64,000 bases of DNA, taken from contig CM067566.1 in NCBI GenBank assembly GCA_034336665.1, positions 23,652,330-23,716,329 of the forward strand, read 5' to 3'. Both the position numbers and the translations under genes were made by a program. Positions 1 through 14,900 of this stretch are shown here, one piece after another. The stretch is from Luscinia megarhynchos. Lineage: Eukaryota; Chordata; Aves; Passeriformes; Turdidae. The stretch's first letter is position 1; each line of letters begins with the position of its first letter. The notes below the pieces were generated by a model. It was not told the DNA's origin. It did no database searches and saw only the letters and a program-made list of their open reading frames with translations.

Positions 1-3000
1 ATGATCTAAAATTCTGTAAAATACATGCTTGTACCTTAACTCCAATTTCCGTCAGTAGTTTTATAAATCCCCTGGGTCAGACAGAGCAGAAACAGATGGT
101 GCTCTGGAGAACTTTACAGTGCATTGTCTACAGCACCACAATAAATTATGAAGTTTTGTAGATACTGAACTTTTGCTTAGTTTCAATGTCATATCCCTTA
201 TTCAAGTAAAGTATTATTATTCTAAGCTATCATATTAATCATATAGGTGTAAAAAAAGAGGCCTAATAATTCAGAGCATGTAACAGTAACACGGAGCTTG
301 ACTATTGAGGAATATAAAACAGATTGATTTGTTTTTCATCCCTCCTCAACTACAGCTTTGCAACTCAAACCACAACCAGATTTTTTCAAGAAAGAGATAA
401 CTATACCAGTTTAGAAATTTATCTATTAATACAATTTAAAAATCAGTCTTTTTTTAGTTCTGTTCAGTTCTGTCTTTTTAAAGAGGATTTAAAGGAAAAG
501 TACTCCTATTAATTGCAAGGATGGAAGTATGAATAGAAAGCTCTAGCAGCTTTACAGCCTACTGACACATGAATGGAGGCTGCTCTTAGGAGGTGATGTA
601 AGTTACAGAAATTTCATTATTTAATGCAATTATTGCAAAAGGACTACACAGACATAAAAACATAAAAACAATTTATTCACAGCTTCATTTATTTGTGCAG
701 CCATTATACACAATATGGCAAAACATGGACAACAGGAAACATCCAGCAATTCCCTGAATCACAGTCAAAAATGCATTTTGTTCAGTATCACAGAACAGCT
801 TTCTGGGTTTTGAAGAGTTTCAAAGAAAAAAGAAAATACACCTACAAAGCAAATACCTTATCAAATATGAACAGACGTGGCATTTACTTTTAAAAACTTA
901 TGCAAACTTCATCTGGCTTAAACAGAAAATATCATAATTTGTTTAAAATATTTTGCAAGTATATTTCAATTATATATTTGTTATTGTTATGCATTGAAGT
1001 ATCAACGTGATTTATATCAAAGTAGTAGAAAAACAAACCCAGGCAGTTGATTTTTTCAAGTCCACCATAAAAATTTTCTTCTGGTCTCTAAAGGTGTCAC
1101 TAGACACCTTTTTTTGAAATTAAATGCAACTTTTTTAATGTAATGGGTCAAAACATACGGTGTTAAACCTAACCAAAAAAAGTCTACAAAGAATTTTATG
1201 TTGGTTTTTTTGTTCCTTTCTTTCCTGTGCACCTATATTTAAAAGCACAGTTTTTACTAGTAAAATATTAAGAAAATAAACCATAAAGTTCCTTGTTCAT
1301 ATGCTTTCATACTAGTCAGTACTGACAGAAAACAAATGCATGAATAAATATTTCTGCAGATGTAATGCAAATTGTAATATAATAAAGACTATGCTACAGA
1401 GACTGCAAAGTTGTTATAAAATCAATGAAATATTGAAATGTTTTCAGCATCTCTTTTTCACAAGCTGTGCATCCCTATTCCTTCCCACAGAAACAGCATT
1501 TTTCTACTACCAAAATCCTCCTTGCAGAAAAGGTATTTTAATATTTTGTTATAAGCAGATAGAAGTTGAATTCCTAGACTTTTAGGATCTGTGTCTAAGA
1601 CTAGAAGAATATAGTCCCTAATTCTTAGAATAAACTCAAGGAAAGTAATTTTTAAATGAGTGATTCTAAAGTAGAAGCAAAATAATATGAAAATAAACAA
1701 TAGGTTCCACTTAATTAATGATAAAATATTTATGCCTTGTTTCTACTAAAAGACTAAATAAAGCTTATGTTTCTACTAAAAATGAAGTGATTTGCTACAG
1801 TACCTGAATTAGCGACATATTCTATACTACATAATTAATTTCTTCGGTTATTATCCCTTTTTATCACATAACCTTCTTCAGTTTTATGGCTTATTCTGCC
1901 ATTTTCTTCAGCTTTATAAAGCCCACTGCTTGTCTCATAGTTTTCATCCATTTTTTCCTTATAGCCTGTGTCTGCCAAAAGACAATGGTGAACTGACAGT
2001 TTTCACCTGAACGTCATCAATGGGGGAAAATGAATGAAGTGTTTCTTCACTTGGAACTTTATTCATTTATGAAAAAAATCCCACAACTGGAATAGAAACT
2101 GTTTTAAGGTCGACAAGCTGTAACTGGTTTCAGAATTTTTAATATGGAAACATGTGTCAGCTACTATAACCCAAACTCCTACTATCGATCTCAAACAGAT
2201 AATCAGCTACAGAACTACCAGTTATTCATACCAGGAGAACAGTTGTGCCAGGACACCTTACTTATGTGAGTCAGAAGTCAAATTCAACTCTTCTGGTGCA
2301 CCACCTATTTGGCAACAAGTTACCACTCCTTACAAGACTTAGGATCACTATACCATGGAGAGCCATGTAGTTCCCACAGTGTGAGAAATAACACTGTATA
2401 GATGGATGAGCTGGCTTAGTGCAGATCTACCCGTCTTGAAAAACCAGAAAATAAAGGTCTTGATGCCAGAATTGTCTCAGCATTCTGTAACAACTGGAAC
2501 CTCTGGATCAAGAGGGGCCCTGTGTGTTTTTGTTCTGGGAAAACTCAGAGCAAAAGAGAGAGACAAGAAAAATACACTTGATTACACTACTAGGAACATG
2601 TCAAGAAAGGGGTCTAGTGGACTAGACAACAGAGAAAAAAATGCTGTAACTGTCATGATTTTTAATTAATTTTTAGTTTAATTTAATTTTTTAAATTTTG
2701 CTATATTTTCTTTTAGAGCAGGGCATTCTGCAATCTTTTCTTCTGTGATACCAACATGCAGCAACCTATATGTAAAAGCCAACTTATCAACACAAAATGA
2801 TGGAAAAAATTAGTGTAGAAAGTCAGAAAAATTTGCAAAAATATTTGCTTTTTTGTTCACTAAGTGAACAAAATGAACTAAATGATGCTTGGATAGTAAA
2901 AGATGAACACAAACCAACAACTCCTTATGCTTTAACTTTGGGCCATTAGCTTTAGTGCCCAAACATAAGAGTATTGGTAGCACGAACTGACTTTTCTTCT

Positions 3001-5870
3001 GTTACAATGCAATTTTTTCTTGAGTCATTACCTTGCAGTGTTCTCCATTGAAATAGAGTTGAATATTTTATAGGAATGGATACAAAAAATGAGTTGCAAA
3101 ATATTTAGATGAAAACCTTCCACTGCATCCAATGAGTTTTTCTTCACCTCCATATGCCTTTTCTCTCCCCTTCAAGAACACTAGAATTTTATTTTCTTGG
3201 AAGAGAACCAGAAATAAGCAGGAAGAATCTTACTATTTTCATGACATTAATATGAAGAAAGACCAAATCCTCATTAGAATGTTTGATTAAGTTCTTTTCT
3301 ATCTCAAAGAAGACATGAAAACTATGTTTGTAGGAGACATCATCTAGCTGGGACTTAATTATTGGATGAATATTGTATCAAGAATACAGACTGGAAAGAA
3401 TATAAACCTACTAAGACACAATTGTTAACAGCTCTAAGAAGAAAGAACACCTTTAAACTTTCTAAAGGCTATAATTATATAACCTACAACTATATAGCCT
3501 TATAAATCTGAAGTTTATTAAAAAGGGGGCATTTTAAATGAACACATTTGGGAAAAAAATGCATGAAAGTTCCCTTCAGCATAATTTCTCAGATCATACC
3601 AGCTAAAACAGACAAAAAGCTAAGAAGCAGACGTCAGCTTTTGACACACTCTAACTTCTGCCAAGCATAGTTGGATGAATTTTTCAAGTTTGACTCACAC
3701 ATTTGAAGGAATCAGGCAAGCAGTAATTGCACATGCAAGCAGAGTTGTTTAAACAGATTTTTTTCTGTCACATCACAATTTTTCTACAGAATAAATCTGT
3801 GAATCTTTTAGTTTCAATACTTATGGAAGGCCTGACTTGCTACAGAGAAACTCAGTGAATTCTGCCCTGCCAGAGACCACTCAGTCAGCAGAGGGGCTTC
3901 CAGGAAAGCATACAAAAATCCTGCTTCCAGTCTGAGCTGCAGTATGCATCAACAGGACTTTTAGCCACATGGAGTACAGTGCAAAAAGCTAGACCAGAGT
4001 TTTGAACAAAAGCTTTAATAGTCTATGATACTTTTAGAAGACTTTGTTCTGACATCACAGATATTGAAATATATTCTTAGAAAGAAAAAAAACCCCAACC
4101 TCAGTCAACAACACCCTCCTTCAAACAACTTCATGCACGTACACACATCAAACTACTATATACACATCCATGGATAAGCAAACACACTAATAAAATAAGA
4201 CTACCCATTTCAAGTACAGATAACGTTTTATAGCAATGAATAAATGATTTCAGGTTCTTAAGTCAGACTACTTTGGCACAATATTGAATTCAAACAACAA
4301 GAGTTGCTGTTGACAGCTAGATCTCTTTAATGACAAACCATTTCTAGAAGATCATAGGAATTACATTCCCTCAAAACCAGATATTTTCACAGTAACTTGG
4401 TCTGAAAATGTACTAACTAAAGCATTGTTATTTCAATAGTGTAGTACCCACCTTTATGTTATACCAGGTATAACACACCATTTTCTTTCCACTGTGCTCA
4501 TTACCATTAAAGTTCTGCTGTCTTAAAAATCATGTGTTTTGACAAAATCTGTAAAAACACCAAACTCCAAAAAAATTCTGCTTCTTCTATAAAATACAGT
4601 GTAAGAAACTGCTGAAATACGATAGCTTCAATTCCTTTAATTTACAATAATGTACAGAATTAGTTTTGAGTATGGAGGCAATGTGGTAATGTACAAAAGC
4701 TACATATATACATAAGTTAAGACATTATGATAGAGAGGAAAATCAGCTAGAAATTGTGTAATTTCAAATTCTTTTCCTTAGATGTCCAAGTATTTAAGGT
4801 AACACCTTGTGCTTTCCATTAAAATGTAGTAGTTACAGAAATGCCTTTTCTTCCCCCTAACTGTTTAAATGGGAGATTGGATTTACCCAACTCCTTGTCT
4901 AAATTACTTTCAAGTAAAGGAGAGATATGCACCTACATTTCCCACATCCTGCATAAATTTTTAAATTGCTGAATTATATCACAGTGGAGGTGGAGTCAAA
5001 GGGACTCACTCTTTTACTGGTGTAAGACTTGATTTAGTTGATATGCTTTGAGAACCATTAGAAGAATATCTTTCTGACACAAGAAGGTATTCTCAGTTTC
5101 TGATTCCCACTGAGAATGCACACCAAACTTCCTAGCTCAGGAGGTACTGGTCATGCCCAGAAGCAGACATTAATGTCTGGGAAATTAATACTTCAGATAT
5201 GGTATTGAGAATTTGGGACTGCAGTTCCAGTTAAATCAGATAAGGCAGCAAATAAGCATCTTTTATGGATTCAATCCAATCTGGAAACTCAGAGCAGGTT
5301 TATACAAATGTGATTACAAATGAATGAGAAACCACTAATTACTGTCAAAAGGTTAAAGACACATTACAGTAATGCATTCCAAGCAGCTTATGAATAGAAA
5401 AGGAAGTGTGCATGACAAGCAGCTCATGCAATGTTATGGCACCTCAATTTTTTTTGAGGCATTTTACAGCTTCAAGTACTTGGCAAATTTGTAAAATTTA
5501 AGATTAAAAACAGCCTTAACCAGGCTACTACTGGTTACTACATTATAAAAAATGCTCCAGTAAAAATAAGCACTGTAATTCTGAGTACTGCATTTGAAAA
5601 CTTTTCTTTAGAAAATTAAAGCTTACCTAACAACTACAAAGCAGCTTACTTTTGTATTCTTTCTCATTAGACCACATACTCACAGCCTGTTAGCTGAGCT
5701 CCATTTTCACAAGAGTAAAAATTGATTATATTTTAAATAAACATGGCTACTATATTGAATGACATATGCACCTCTAGTTAGCAGAAGGATCCAGTAAAGA
5801 TTAGGTCCATACTACAGACTGAAACAATATTTTTTCACATATTTGGCTGTTAGTTAAAATATATTTTTAC
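1..5870. other. Intron downstream of window exon 27 (partial)
   Basis: I searched the minus strand for the M10 exon (AAMLFSS-like start) and the C-terminal tail exons and found none, so this is one intron longer than 5.8 kb. It is AT-rich. Open frames of 62-87 codons at 324-2669 have no recognisable similarity. No mobile element was identified. Confidence 0.6.
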
Positions 5871-5978
5871 CTCTCCTGACATATCAGGTGCCATAGGAAT
5901 GACTGGCCACAAAGAAGAGTAGATTCCAAAAAACACTACCCAAAGTGCAATGCTTCCCCAGATTGCTATATGGCTGAA
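5871..5978 (-). CDS. ATP8A1: ATP8A1 window exon 27: M9 helix
   Basis: Reads [20 protein letters not shown], then [16 protein letters not shown]. It covers human residues 1006-1041. [18 protein letters not shown] is M9. Val replaces the Ala I recall in WPAIPM. The exon is 108 nt, with acceptor TTAACAG, donor GAG|GTAAAA, and phase 0. It is the last ATP8A1 exon in the window; M10 and the C-terminal tail are not reached. Confidence 0.98.
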
Positions 5979-8900
5979 CTGTTAAAGCAAAGAAGATAAA
6001 AATTATCATAGATACATTATAACATAAAATAACATCCTTACTACCTAGTATTTACAATGCTATTTTGATATATGGGATTAAATTTCCATGCCATATATTA
6101 ATTTAACTCTACTACTTCAGTAGCTATTTCTTAAAGGAAAATGATACTATCAGCAGCAATATTACTGCATTTTAGGCCAATTTAAATTCAGTTACAGTAA
6201 GTCCAGAGTAATTTGATTTTTCTAGTTTAAGTATTACATTTGTCCTAATTTTCAGTATTGAGCATTAGTTTTTGTATGTGGATATTCTGTCCTTCCACAC
6301 AGTAATCACAGTTTGCTACTGACAAACTATTAAAAGGTGCAATATAAAAGGTAAAAAGAAAACAATACAATTATTCATCCATCACATTTCACAGAACATT
6401 TGAGAATATGGCAAAGACATTTGCTTACCAAAGTCCAGTATGAGGTCTCTAACCCAGCCTTCAAACACACAGTCAGAACCACAAACTTAAGGAGAGAATG
6501 ACAGAGAGAGGATTCTTAATATGGGAATCTTAACATACAGTAATAATTAGTTTGGTTAAACTTTCAGGAGGAGCTAAGAAAAAGCAAATTGCCACTAGAA
6601 GATTTAAGGATACAACCCAATAATGAGAAAATAATAGAACATGAAGAATTACAAGCATCCATTAATAATGGCCACTGACTTGATTTCGAAAACTTTTCTT
6701 TTGCATTAGAAATCTTATCCTTGCTTCTTAGAACTCTGTAAGTCTGGCTCTTAATAAGGTACTGGCATCTTTATTGACAGTATTTTGGTTACACACAAAG
6801 GTTTGTGAAAAATGTAGTAGTCCTCTTCTGTAGGGACTGAAGATCCTCTAGTTACAGACAGGATGACTACAACTTTCTACAGCAAGACAGGTTTAGAAGA
6901 CATAGATGCTGAACTAAAAGCCTGCAATTGTTCAAGCTTACATTAGTCTAAACTTAAAAAACAACCAAAAGTTTTGTTCACTTCATTAGTAAATGAGTCA
7001 TCTGCACCAAACCCTGAAAAGTTCAAGAGTTAAATGTCAGTTAATATAAGGCAATATAACATGTTAAGTAACCTTTTATGTAATTGTCATTATACCCCCT
7101 GATCTTTACACTTTTCTTATCTTTACACTTTTTATGGAGCAGTCTCTGAAAACCTCAAGTTTGTAGGACATGCTCCATTTTAACTTACAGATGAGCAGCA
7201 GGAGAAAGTTTATAATCCCACTGCAAGGACTAGTTGATCCAGGAAAATTGTTTATCTTCTTCCTCTGAAATTCACTCAATCAAGTTTTTTATATATCAGG
7301 AAATATTCATTACATTTTGTAACTCACTTGTGAATGTGAGTCACAAGTTTAGCTTTACATGTAATCTAAAGAATATGAGGCTGAAAAAAGGAGTCACAAA
7401 GACCAAGCTTGAACTCTTACAGCTATAGTTTAAATTCTAGTTTGTTGGGCAAGTTGGCAGCACTGATTGTGTTTGTATTGAACTTCAAGAAGCCTCAGAA
7501 ATTCAGAAGAACTGTGCTTCAATCAGAAGCTGAAGCAATTAGGTAAAGATGTATGACAAATCCTTCACTATGTCTGGTGCACAGAAGGATATAAATACTG
7601 CCAAAAAGCGTTCACCTATAAGCTTATACTTTCAATTCTGAAATCCTGAAATCTCCTATTTCAACTGTGCTATTAAGGACTAAAAAAACCCCACAAAAAA
7701 CACCACCACAATTTCATTATCTAAAACGTGTGAAATCTAATTAGAAGAAAATTGAGGACGATTTGATACACTTGTTCACTATTTAGGTCAGTCATAAGAA
7801 AAGTAAACATCCCTCAGGATGAGATCTAACATTCCCACTGCATAGACAAAATGTATACACAAAACAGACACTGCAGATCTCTGTAAAAGCAGATACACAG
7901 TGTGAGCACAGAGCCTTTACTGACCTGTGATGGGATCATATCTGATACTCCTAACAAAATCACCAACTATGCACAGGCACTCAAGAATACAGGGTTAATT
8001 GCTCCCTCCTCTGCTTCATCAAACTTACAATAGTGCACTAAATCCTACCCAGGAAGCAAGACTTAAAACTGGTACTCTGTATAAAGACTGAGCTTTTTTT
8101 TTTTTTTTTTAAAAACAACTCTCTAAAATAGTCATACAGGTATTTTCACAGCACTCTATTCCTATTTGAAACTTATGTTTAAAGAACTAGTTCCAGGACA
8201 TACTATGAATCATTGCATAGTTCTGACTTTATTTGTGGATCCAAAGAAACTAAACTATGTCAACTTCAGAATTCCTTTCTTATTGACTTTTGCAGAACTG
8301 ATGACTGCAGACTTCTGAAAACCACACCGAAAACAGTATGAGGAATGAGAATTACCTTAGCCTCAGAATTTTGACTGTTACTGCTCTTATACTTCACATG
8401 AACAGATCTAAAAAAAAGTAAAACTCTACCCTCATTTTGAAAATCTCTCAAATTCACATATGTTCCAGGTTTCCTTGAATTCCTGTGCAAGAGCAGGAAA
8501 ACATCAATTGCAACTTCTATATTTCCCCAGACTTTTTAACCTGAAATGAAGGAAAACAGATTTTTTGGAAATTCTTGACCACTCTGTAGCTCAGTAGTAA
8601 GAAATTAACCTCTCAAAATGGTCAAGATTCAGCTCTCGTAGCTGAAAACCAGTTGCAGAATGTGACATATGAGCAGCATTGTGACCTCTGTTTTAGCATG
8701 TGTCTACAATATTTTCCTTTTATTTCAGTTATGATGTTTCCTTATTCCCCAAATAAGTGATTTTGATGTGAATTCATATTATAGCCCCCTTACTTTAATA
8801 GAAAAATTAATTTCTTTTTGTACCTGCCAACAGTGAGGAACTTGAAAAATTAATTAAACTTTTAACATTGAACAGAGGAGCATAAATCTAATTTTGCTTC

Positions 8901-11900
8901 TATGAGAGATCTTGGAAAACCTGCTACTGAGTAACATTCTTATCTAGAAAATGAAAAGCACATATTTAGCTTTACTAATTTATTCTAGGAGATAAAAGGA
9001 AAAACCCCCAATAATGACTAGTATCTATGAGAGCAACAGAATTTTACTGTTAGGTATGGATCAGGTGTACTTCTGGTGGTTTGCCTCTGAAAAGGCATCC
9101 AACAACCTTTGTTCAGTCTGGCTCAATGCCTCTTTTAAGGCCTCATGATAAATTAAGAGAGAGAGAAAGAGAGAACAGGATTGTATCTTCAGAAGTCCAC
9201 AAAGCACTTCTATAATCAATAACCTGAGATTTCTCCAATGCAAGAACTTAAACTAATATGCATGCTAATTAGGGAATTATAATTTCCATTATTTAAAAAC
9301 CAGACAGTTTATAGTAAAACACAAATATATCTTCTGCATCTTTATTATACTGCTTTGTTTGAAAAATGGGAATTAGAACACAAAGTGCACTTCAAAACTT
9401 CTCAAAGAGTCATTCAAGTGCCATTTCTTACTCTTAAGGCACTTCTTAGGGCCCTGCACTGAATTAAGTCTGTTATGAAGAGAATTAATAATAATAGTAG
9501 CACCATTTCTTTGAAATAGTTAGGGCCAATATAAACTTACAGTGTATACAGTGTTACCCAGGAGCAGGTAATCTGAAGTTTTGCCATTGCCAAATACAGT
9601 ACCTGGAAAAGGAAAAGGATAAAAATAAAAACATTTAAACATCCACAACAGCACTATACATCATCTTAATTTTGATACAAAACAGATGCTAACACTTTCT
9701 ATAGTGTACTAATAAATTTCATCTTGAACTGCACTGAACACTAGAGAACTATGACTTGCATCATGTTTAGTGCTCTAAAACTTGCAGTGACTTCAGGGAT
9801 TATGCAGGAAACAGGAACTTTTTGTTCACCACACACCAATAAGACCAACTCTGTATTCAGTAGCAGTACAATTAGAGTTTCTTTTAACATCAACCTTATC
9901 TTCAGAAAGATGTGAAATACAATGGTATAGTATATATTGATTGTAACATGTAAGTAAGCAGAAAGCTTAAAGTCAGATTTCCACAAATCCTGTTATTTTT
10001 TGGTATGGAAACTTCTTTGCTCTAATCCATATTTCTGAATTCAACTCTAGTAAAAATACAAAATATACTCAGTTTAAATTCTTGAGATGCTTGTCATTCA
10101 TAAAATTTTCAAAATTTACCCAACTCAAATATGTGGATTCATATAAGTACATATCCATTTGGCACATATGGAAACACACACACATCAGTTATGCAGAGTC
10201 AGAGCTCTCAAGAGATGCATTTTCATAAAAAATTGTATTTTCATAAAAACCACATGTGTTTCCTACGTTTAGGATTCTGAAGCAGTGAATTTTCCATTAT
10301 TTATCAGAAGTTCATGACTACTTTTACGGCATAGATTTTTCTCATCCCAGGTCTGTCAAATTTCTTTTTAGACATGGGATAACTGACAACTGAATTATTA
10401 TGAGAAAATTCATCATTCTCAATTAAAAGTACCAAGGTGGCTACATTTTCACATGTTTAATTTTGAAATGTTTTTAGCATTCATATACTGTAATTAAACA
10501 AACTAAATTGCAACACTCTGCTGTAGAGGTTCTAATCACTTTTCATGACTTGTGAAAACAGTTTAACACAGAAGAAAATAATCTATTTACTGATATTCTG
10601 GAAAAGTCAGCAGGGGATTACTTCACACAAAAGTATTTTAAGTCCTCAACCTAGCTGTCTCCCATTCCATGATGAGGAGGTCACAATGGCTACATCCTTA
10701 AGTCTAGAGATACTGCTTGTATTTCTGACACTTCAAATTTAGCTTTCTCCCTTGGATAGAGTAGCATACCAAGAAGGACTACAGGACCTGAAGCCTGAAA
10801 AAAATCCCTGAGTTTATTTTAAATCATAGCTCATTTTAAAGATTATACAAAAAAGAGAGCACCTAGTGACTTTACTAGTACATGTAGGTTTGGCTTTTGC
10901 CATTTATGTTGACAAAGTTGCATCCAAAGAAGCTTCTGTGAAGATTTATGTATTTCACATTTTATCCACAATACATAGAGTGTAAATTTTGTGTACTGTA
11001 CAATGGTAAGATCCCATGGATCCAATGCTCACAAACAATTCTTACAAATCCATACTTATTCTCTGATCACGTATTTCTTGACAGACTCTACTATGATATA
11101 TGCAATTTGAAATTTTCTACTTACAGATAAGAAACAGGTGGATAAGCAAGACTAAGACTAAACAGGAGAATTTGACCAAGAGAAGGGCTCCAAGAGATTT
11201 TAGTCTTCTTCAAGATTTGGTTTTCAACATTCTAATAAATATCTGCTAATATATGCACTGCACTGCTTTACAATATAAACCTAGCAGTAAAGAGCATAAT
11301 GAGAGTAAGACAGAGGAACAGCCAGGCAGCCAGAGACTCTCTCAGCACTCTAATGCATGAATCTGAGCTGTATCTTTCATATTTCAGTGTCTACCTGCAC
11401 CTCTTCTTTGGTAAGAGAAGGTGAAAGAAGGGACCTGTACACAGAAGTTCCTGTCTCTGGTACTCCTTAGGAAACTAATACCATTATTTCCTTTTTCTCT
11501 TTACACACACAGATATGAGTGATTTAATTAATAGCGTATCTTATTTTGCACTTTTATCTCCTTCATGCAAAACTCTGAGCACCACCAGACCCATGAAAGG
11601 TACTGATTGTATCACCTCACGATGTACACAATTCCCCCAGGCTCCAATTCTGCTCCCTTACCCATCCTTACTCCAATGAAAGGGGAAGGCAGCAGGCAAT
11701 TTGCTCAGACTCACAGAGGCCACCTGCCAGAAAGACAATTCTAGCCCAGGGTTTGAGGGCTGAGAAGGCTGAGCTCTCACAAGTGCTTGTACAAATATCT
11801 CTGCCGTTCACACATGAACTCTGCATCACCACAGACACTCATTCAACACTTATCCATGGTGTAATGCATAAACCTCTCACATGGATTTGCTACAGCTTTG

Positions 11901-14900
11901 AACAGGGATTTCAGTTTGAATTTGAGATTATGGTTTTAGAGTATGCACTGACATTTTGGGAATCTCATTCCTACTGGGCTGTCTAAACCTCTCCAATGCA
12001 AACTGTTGCCACTGAACTCTCATTCAGTGTGATGTGAGTGGCCTTCCAGAGGAAACAGGCTGCCTACACACCTCCCTTTACCCATTAGGAGTCACCGAGT
12101 GGTTTTTTCCCTTATCCTTTTGGGCACAAGCAGCTGTGACAGTCTCACTATCAAGTCTCAGCAGTTTCAAAACGTCCATCAGAACATTTCTGTCCCCTGC
12201 CAGGGCAGGCTACTTGGCTACATTACCAAAATAGGGAGGAGCCTAATTTTCAGAAAAGCTGCAAGGTACACACTTGTTTTTTGTTCTCCTCACTTACTGG
12301 AAAAAAAACAAAACCTCATCTTTATGAGGACTTTTCCAGCCCCAAACATTCCCACAAAATGTAAGCAGTACTTTCAAGTTTTCTTTAACTAACACCACTT
12401 TCCTCTCAACCACCCCACTTCCTTCTGCAGCTCCAGTGTATATACAACAGCTGAACTAGAAGATGGACAGGACTGAGCAGTCCAAGACACTGTTCCTCTG
12501 CCACAATCCTATTCACAGAAATATACACTAGCAGGTTCGTATGGCCTTGCAGTAACAGGACAGAATGTATACACAATGAAAATAAATATTGACAAAATGT
12601 AAGAGACAATACAAGGGATAGCAGCATTTTAGGATCTTCTAGGTATTTACTATGGTAGTATTTTATAAAAATTAGCATAATTAAATAGCAATCTCTTTTT
12701 CTCCATCTTGTTACAAAAACACTACTGAGATAATTAAATATGTAAGTACATAATATTATTCCTACTTTTACAGAAATCTTAAATAGAACATTTTATGTAT
12801 ACGGCATCTGGTTTAGTTCTAGAAACGGTATCTTGAAATTTAATCACATTGAACTGTTAGCAATTATAAATCTTCCCTTAGAAAAAAGATAATATTTAGA
12901 AATTTCTTACTTTTCAACCTTTATATTTTTATTTTTCATAATACTTACCGTGCTGGAGGGCTTTTAGTGGAAACCAAAACAGAATGAATGAGTGGAAGAG
13001 GCCATTTAAACAATGAACCCAGAAAACCTAAGAAAGAGAAAACAGAAAATCCATGAGAACCATTTGCAATAAACTAGCTCTGTGAACCCTGACCTTTCTT
13101 TTTATCTGTGTGTTAGATTCACAAAATGTGTTTTTGTTAGGCCACCACTGTGAAGTAATATAACTGACAGGCACTTTCTGCCTCTTAGCTCTTCATGGGT
13201 CATTTGTTTATTTTTATGCTTTGAAAAAAAAGTGTGTATTATCTCCTCCTTTTAATTTCAATTCAGAAGGGAAATTAAAATATAAACATATGGAAATATT
13301 ACCAGAGAAATTAAACTAAACCAGACAGCTATAACAAGTGCTACATTCTAAGTGGGAAATTAAAAAGGATTTTAGCTTTTATAATTTGCATTTAGTATAA
13401 GAATAAATTCAGATAGTTGAAAAATTAAAACCTGAGTTACAGATATGCCTAACCTATATATCCCCACACACAAAGAAATTTAAAAAGGGACAAATACCAG
13501 CTTCTTCCTTAAATTTCTCCTTATGTACTCCATTCTTGAGGAGAACAATTTGATCATTTCTAATTTCTTTAATGTATTTGCTAAAAATTGAAGTTTTCCT
13601 TTCAAACTTATTTTCATTTGTAAAAAATGCCTTCTGCAAAGAATGGTATTAAGTTTAAGAATAAACAATCTCTTAATTCCTTCCTTAATATCTTGCATAA
13701 TGACATAAAAAGACTTAAAAAAATTATGTAGCCCGTTTCCTTCAGTATGGCAATTACGTTTTTTTTTCAGTAACAATGCTTTTGACTGTTATGGCTTTTA
13801 CTGTAACTGACTGGTGCGTATCTTGAATGTTAAGGTGTTCAAACAATTGAAATTAAGTTGCCTGTCTCACATTTTCCACAATGTCTCAATGTCTTTTGTT
13901 AGATTACAGAGCTACACTAGGTTGCATGGTCCAATTTACACTCCAACACTTTGCACATTTAAACTTGTGCTACTCATTAACCTTTGTCTCTCCTTCTTGC
14001 TATGTCATTACCAGAAGTTTTTATTTGACAGAAAGCACAGGTGGGTGCAAGAAAAATTAGTTCTACTTTTCCATTTTCCTGACCAATTCTTTTTGTCCCA
14101 TGCTAATCCTTTAACCTCTGTTACGACCTCATAACCTTTGATCCCTTTTACCATAACAAATATCTGCATCAATATTCAAGGCAGTAATGTTTCCAAATCT
14201 TTAACACCAACTATTCAACTCATATAGGTGGGAATTTTGTAGCTGGTGAGTTTGTAGACGTTTCCTCATAGAAAATGTTGTATGGGAACAGCCACAGAAT
14301 TTCCAATTAAGTCAACACTACATCTGTGCAATAAAGCATATTTTAAAACAGAAAAAACAATTGTTATCTCATACTTACACTATTTATTAAAACTATCACA
14401 ACACAGAAGTGTCTGTAATTATGGGACCATGTAAAGACTCACATTTGTAAAGCATTCACAGAGACACAAGAGACTCTGTTACCTAGTTGGTAACAGGTTG
14501 CTCAGGTTGGCTTTTGTAGGTGAAGGGATGAAATGAAGAAGAAGGACAAAAATCTCATCTGCTTCAGTGAACAAAGATACTTTAGACAAGTAATTATATA
14601 TATAATGGGCTAACTCCAGTTATACAGCACAAGTGGCACAGATATAAGAGCTCAGTAGGCTGAATCAGCTCTACACATCTACTACAGACAATCACATGTA
14701 GACATTGTTAATTCAAGGATATATTGAAAATGTCCCCAAGTTCAACAAAAAATGACATTACTTGAAATGTCACAATTATCTTTACAAAAATAAAAACAGA
14801 AGGAACTCCTACAAAAGTCAAATACTCATGAAATCACAGTTTCAGGCACAAGTTTAATATAGTTTTTTGAAAGAGATTATTTATGGTCAATGCTGTAGAA

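Noticed and set aside
1..5870. M10 and C-terminal exons of ATP8A1
   Set aside because: I looked for the expected coding on the minus strand and found none, so the next exon must lie beyond the left edge.
12099..12392. 97-codon plus-strand open frame
   Set aside because: No recognisable similarity. It overlaps another frame on the same strand and has no promoter or splice context.
13480..14134. 98- and 106-codon open frames
   Set aside because: Composition is that of translated AT-rich intron, there is no domain, and no splice-site pair fits the ATP8A1 reading frame.
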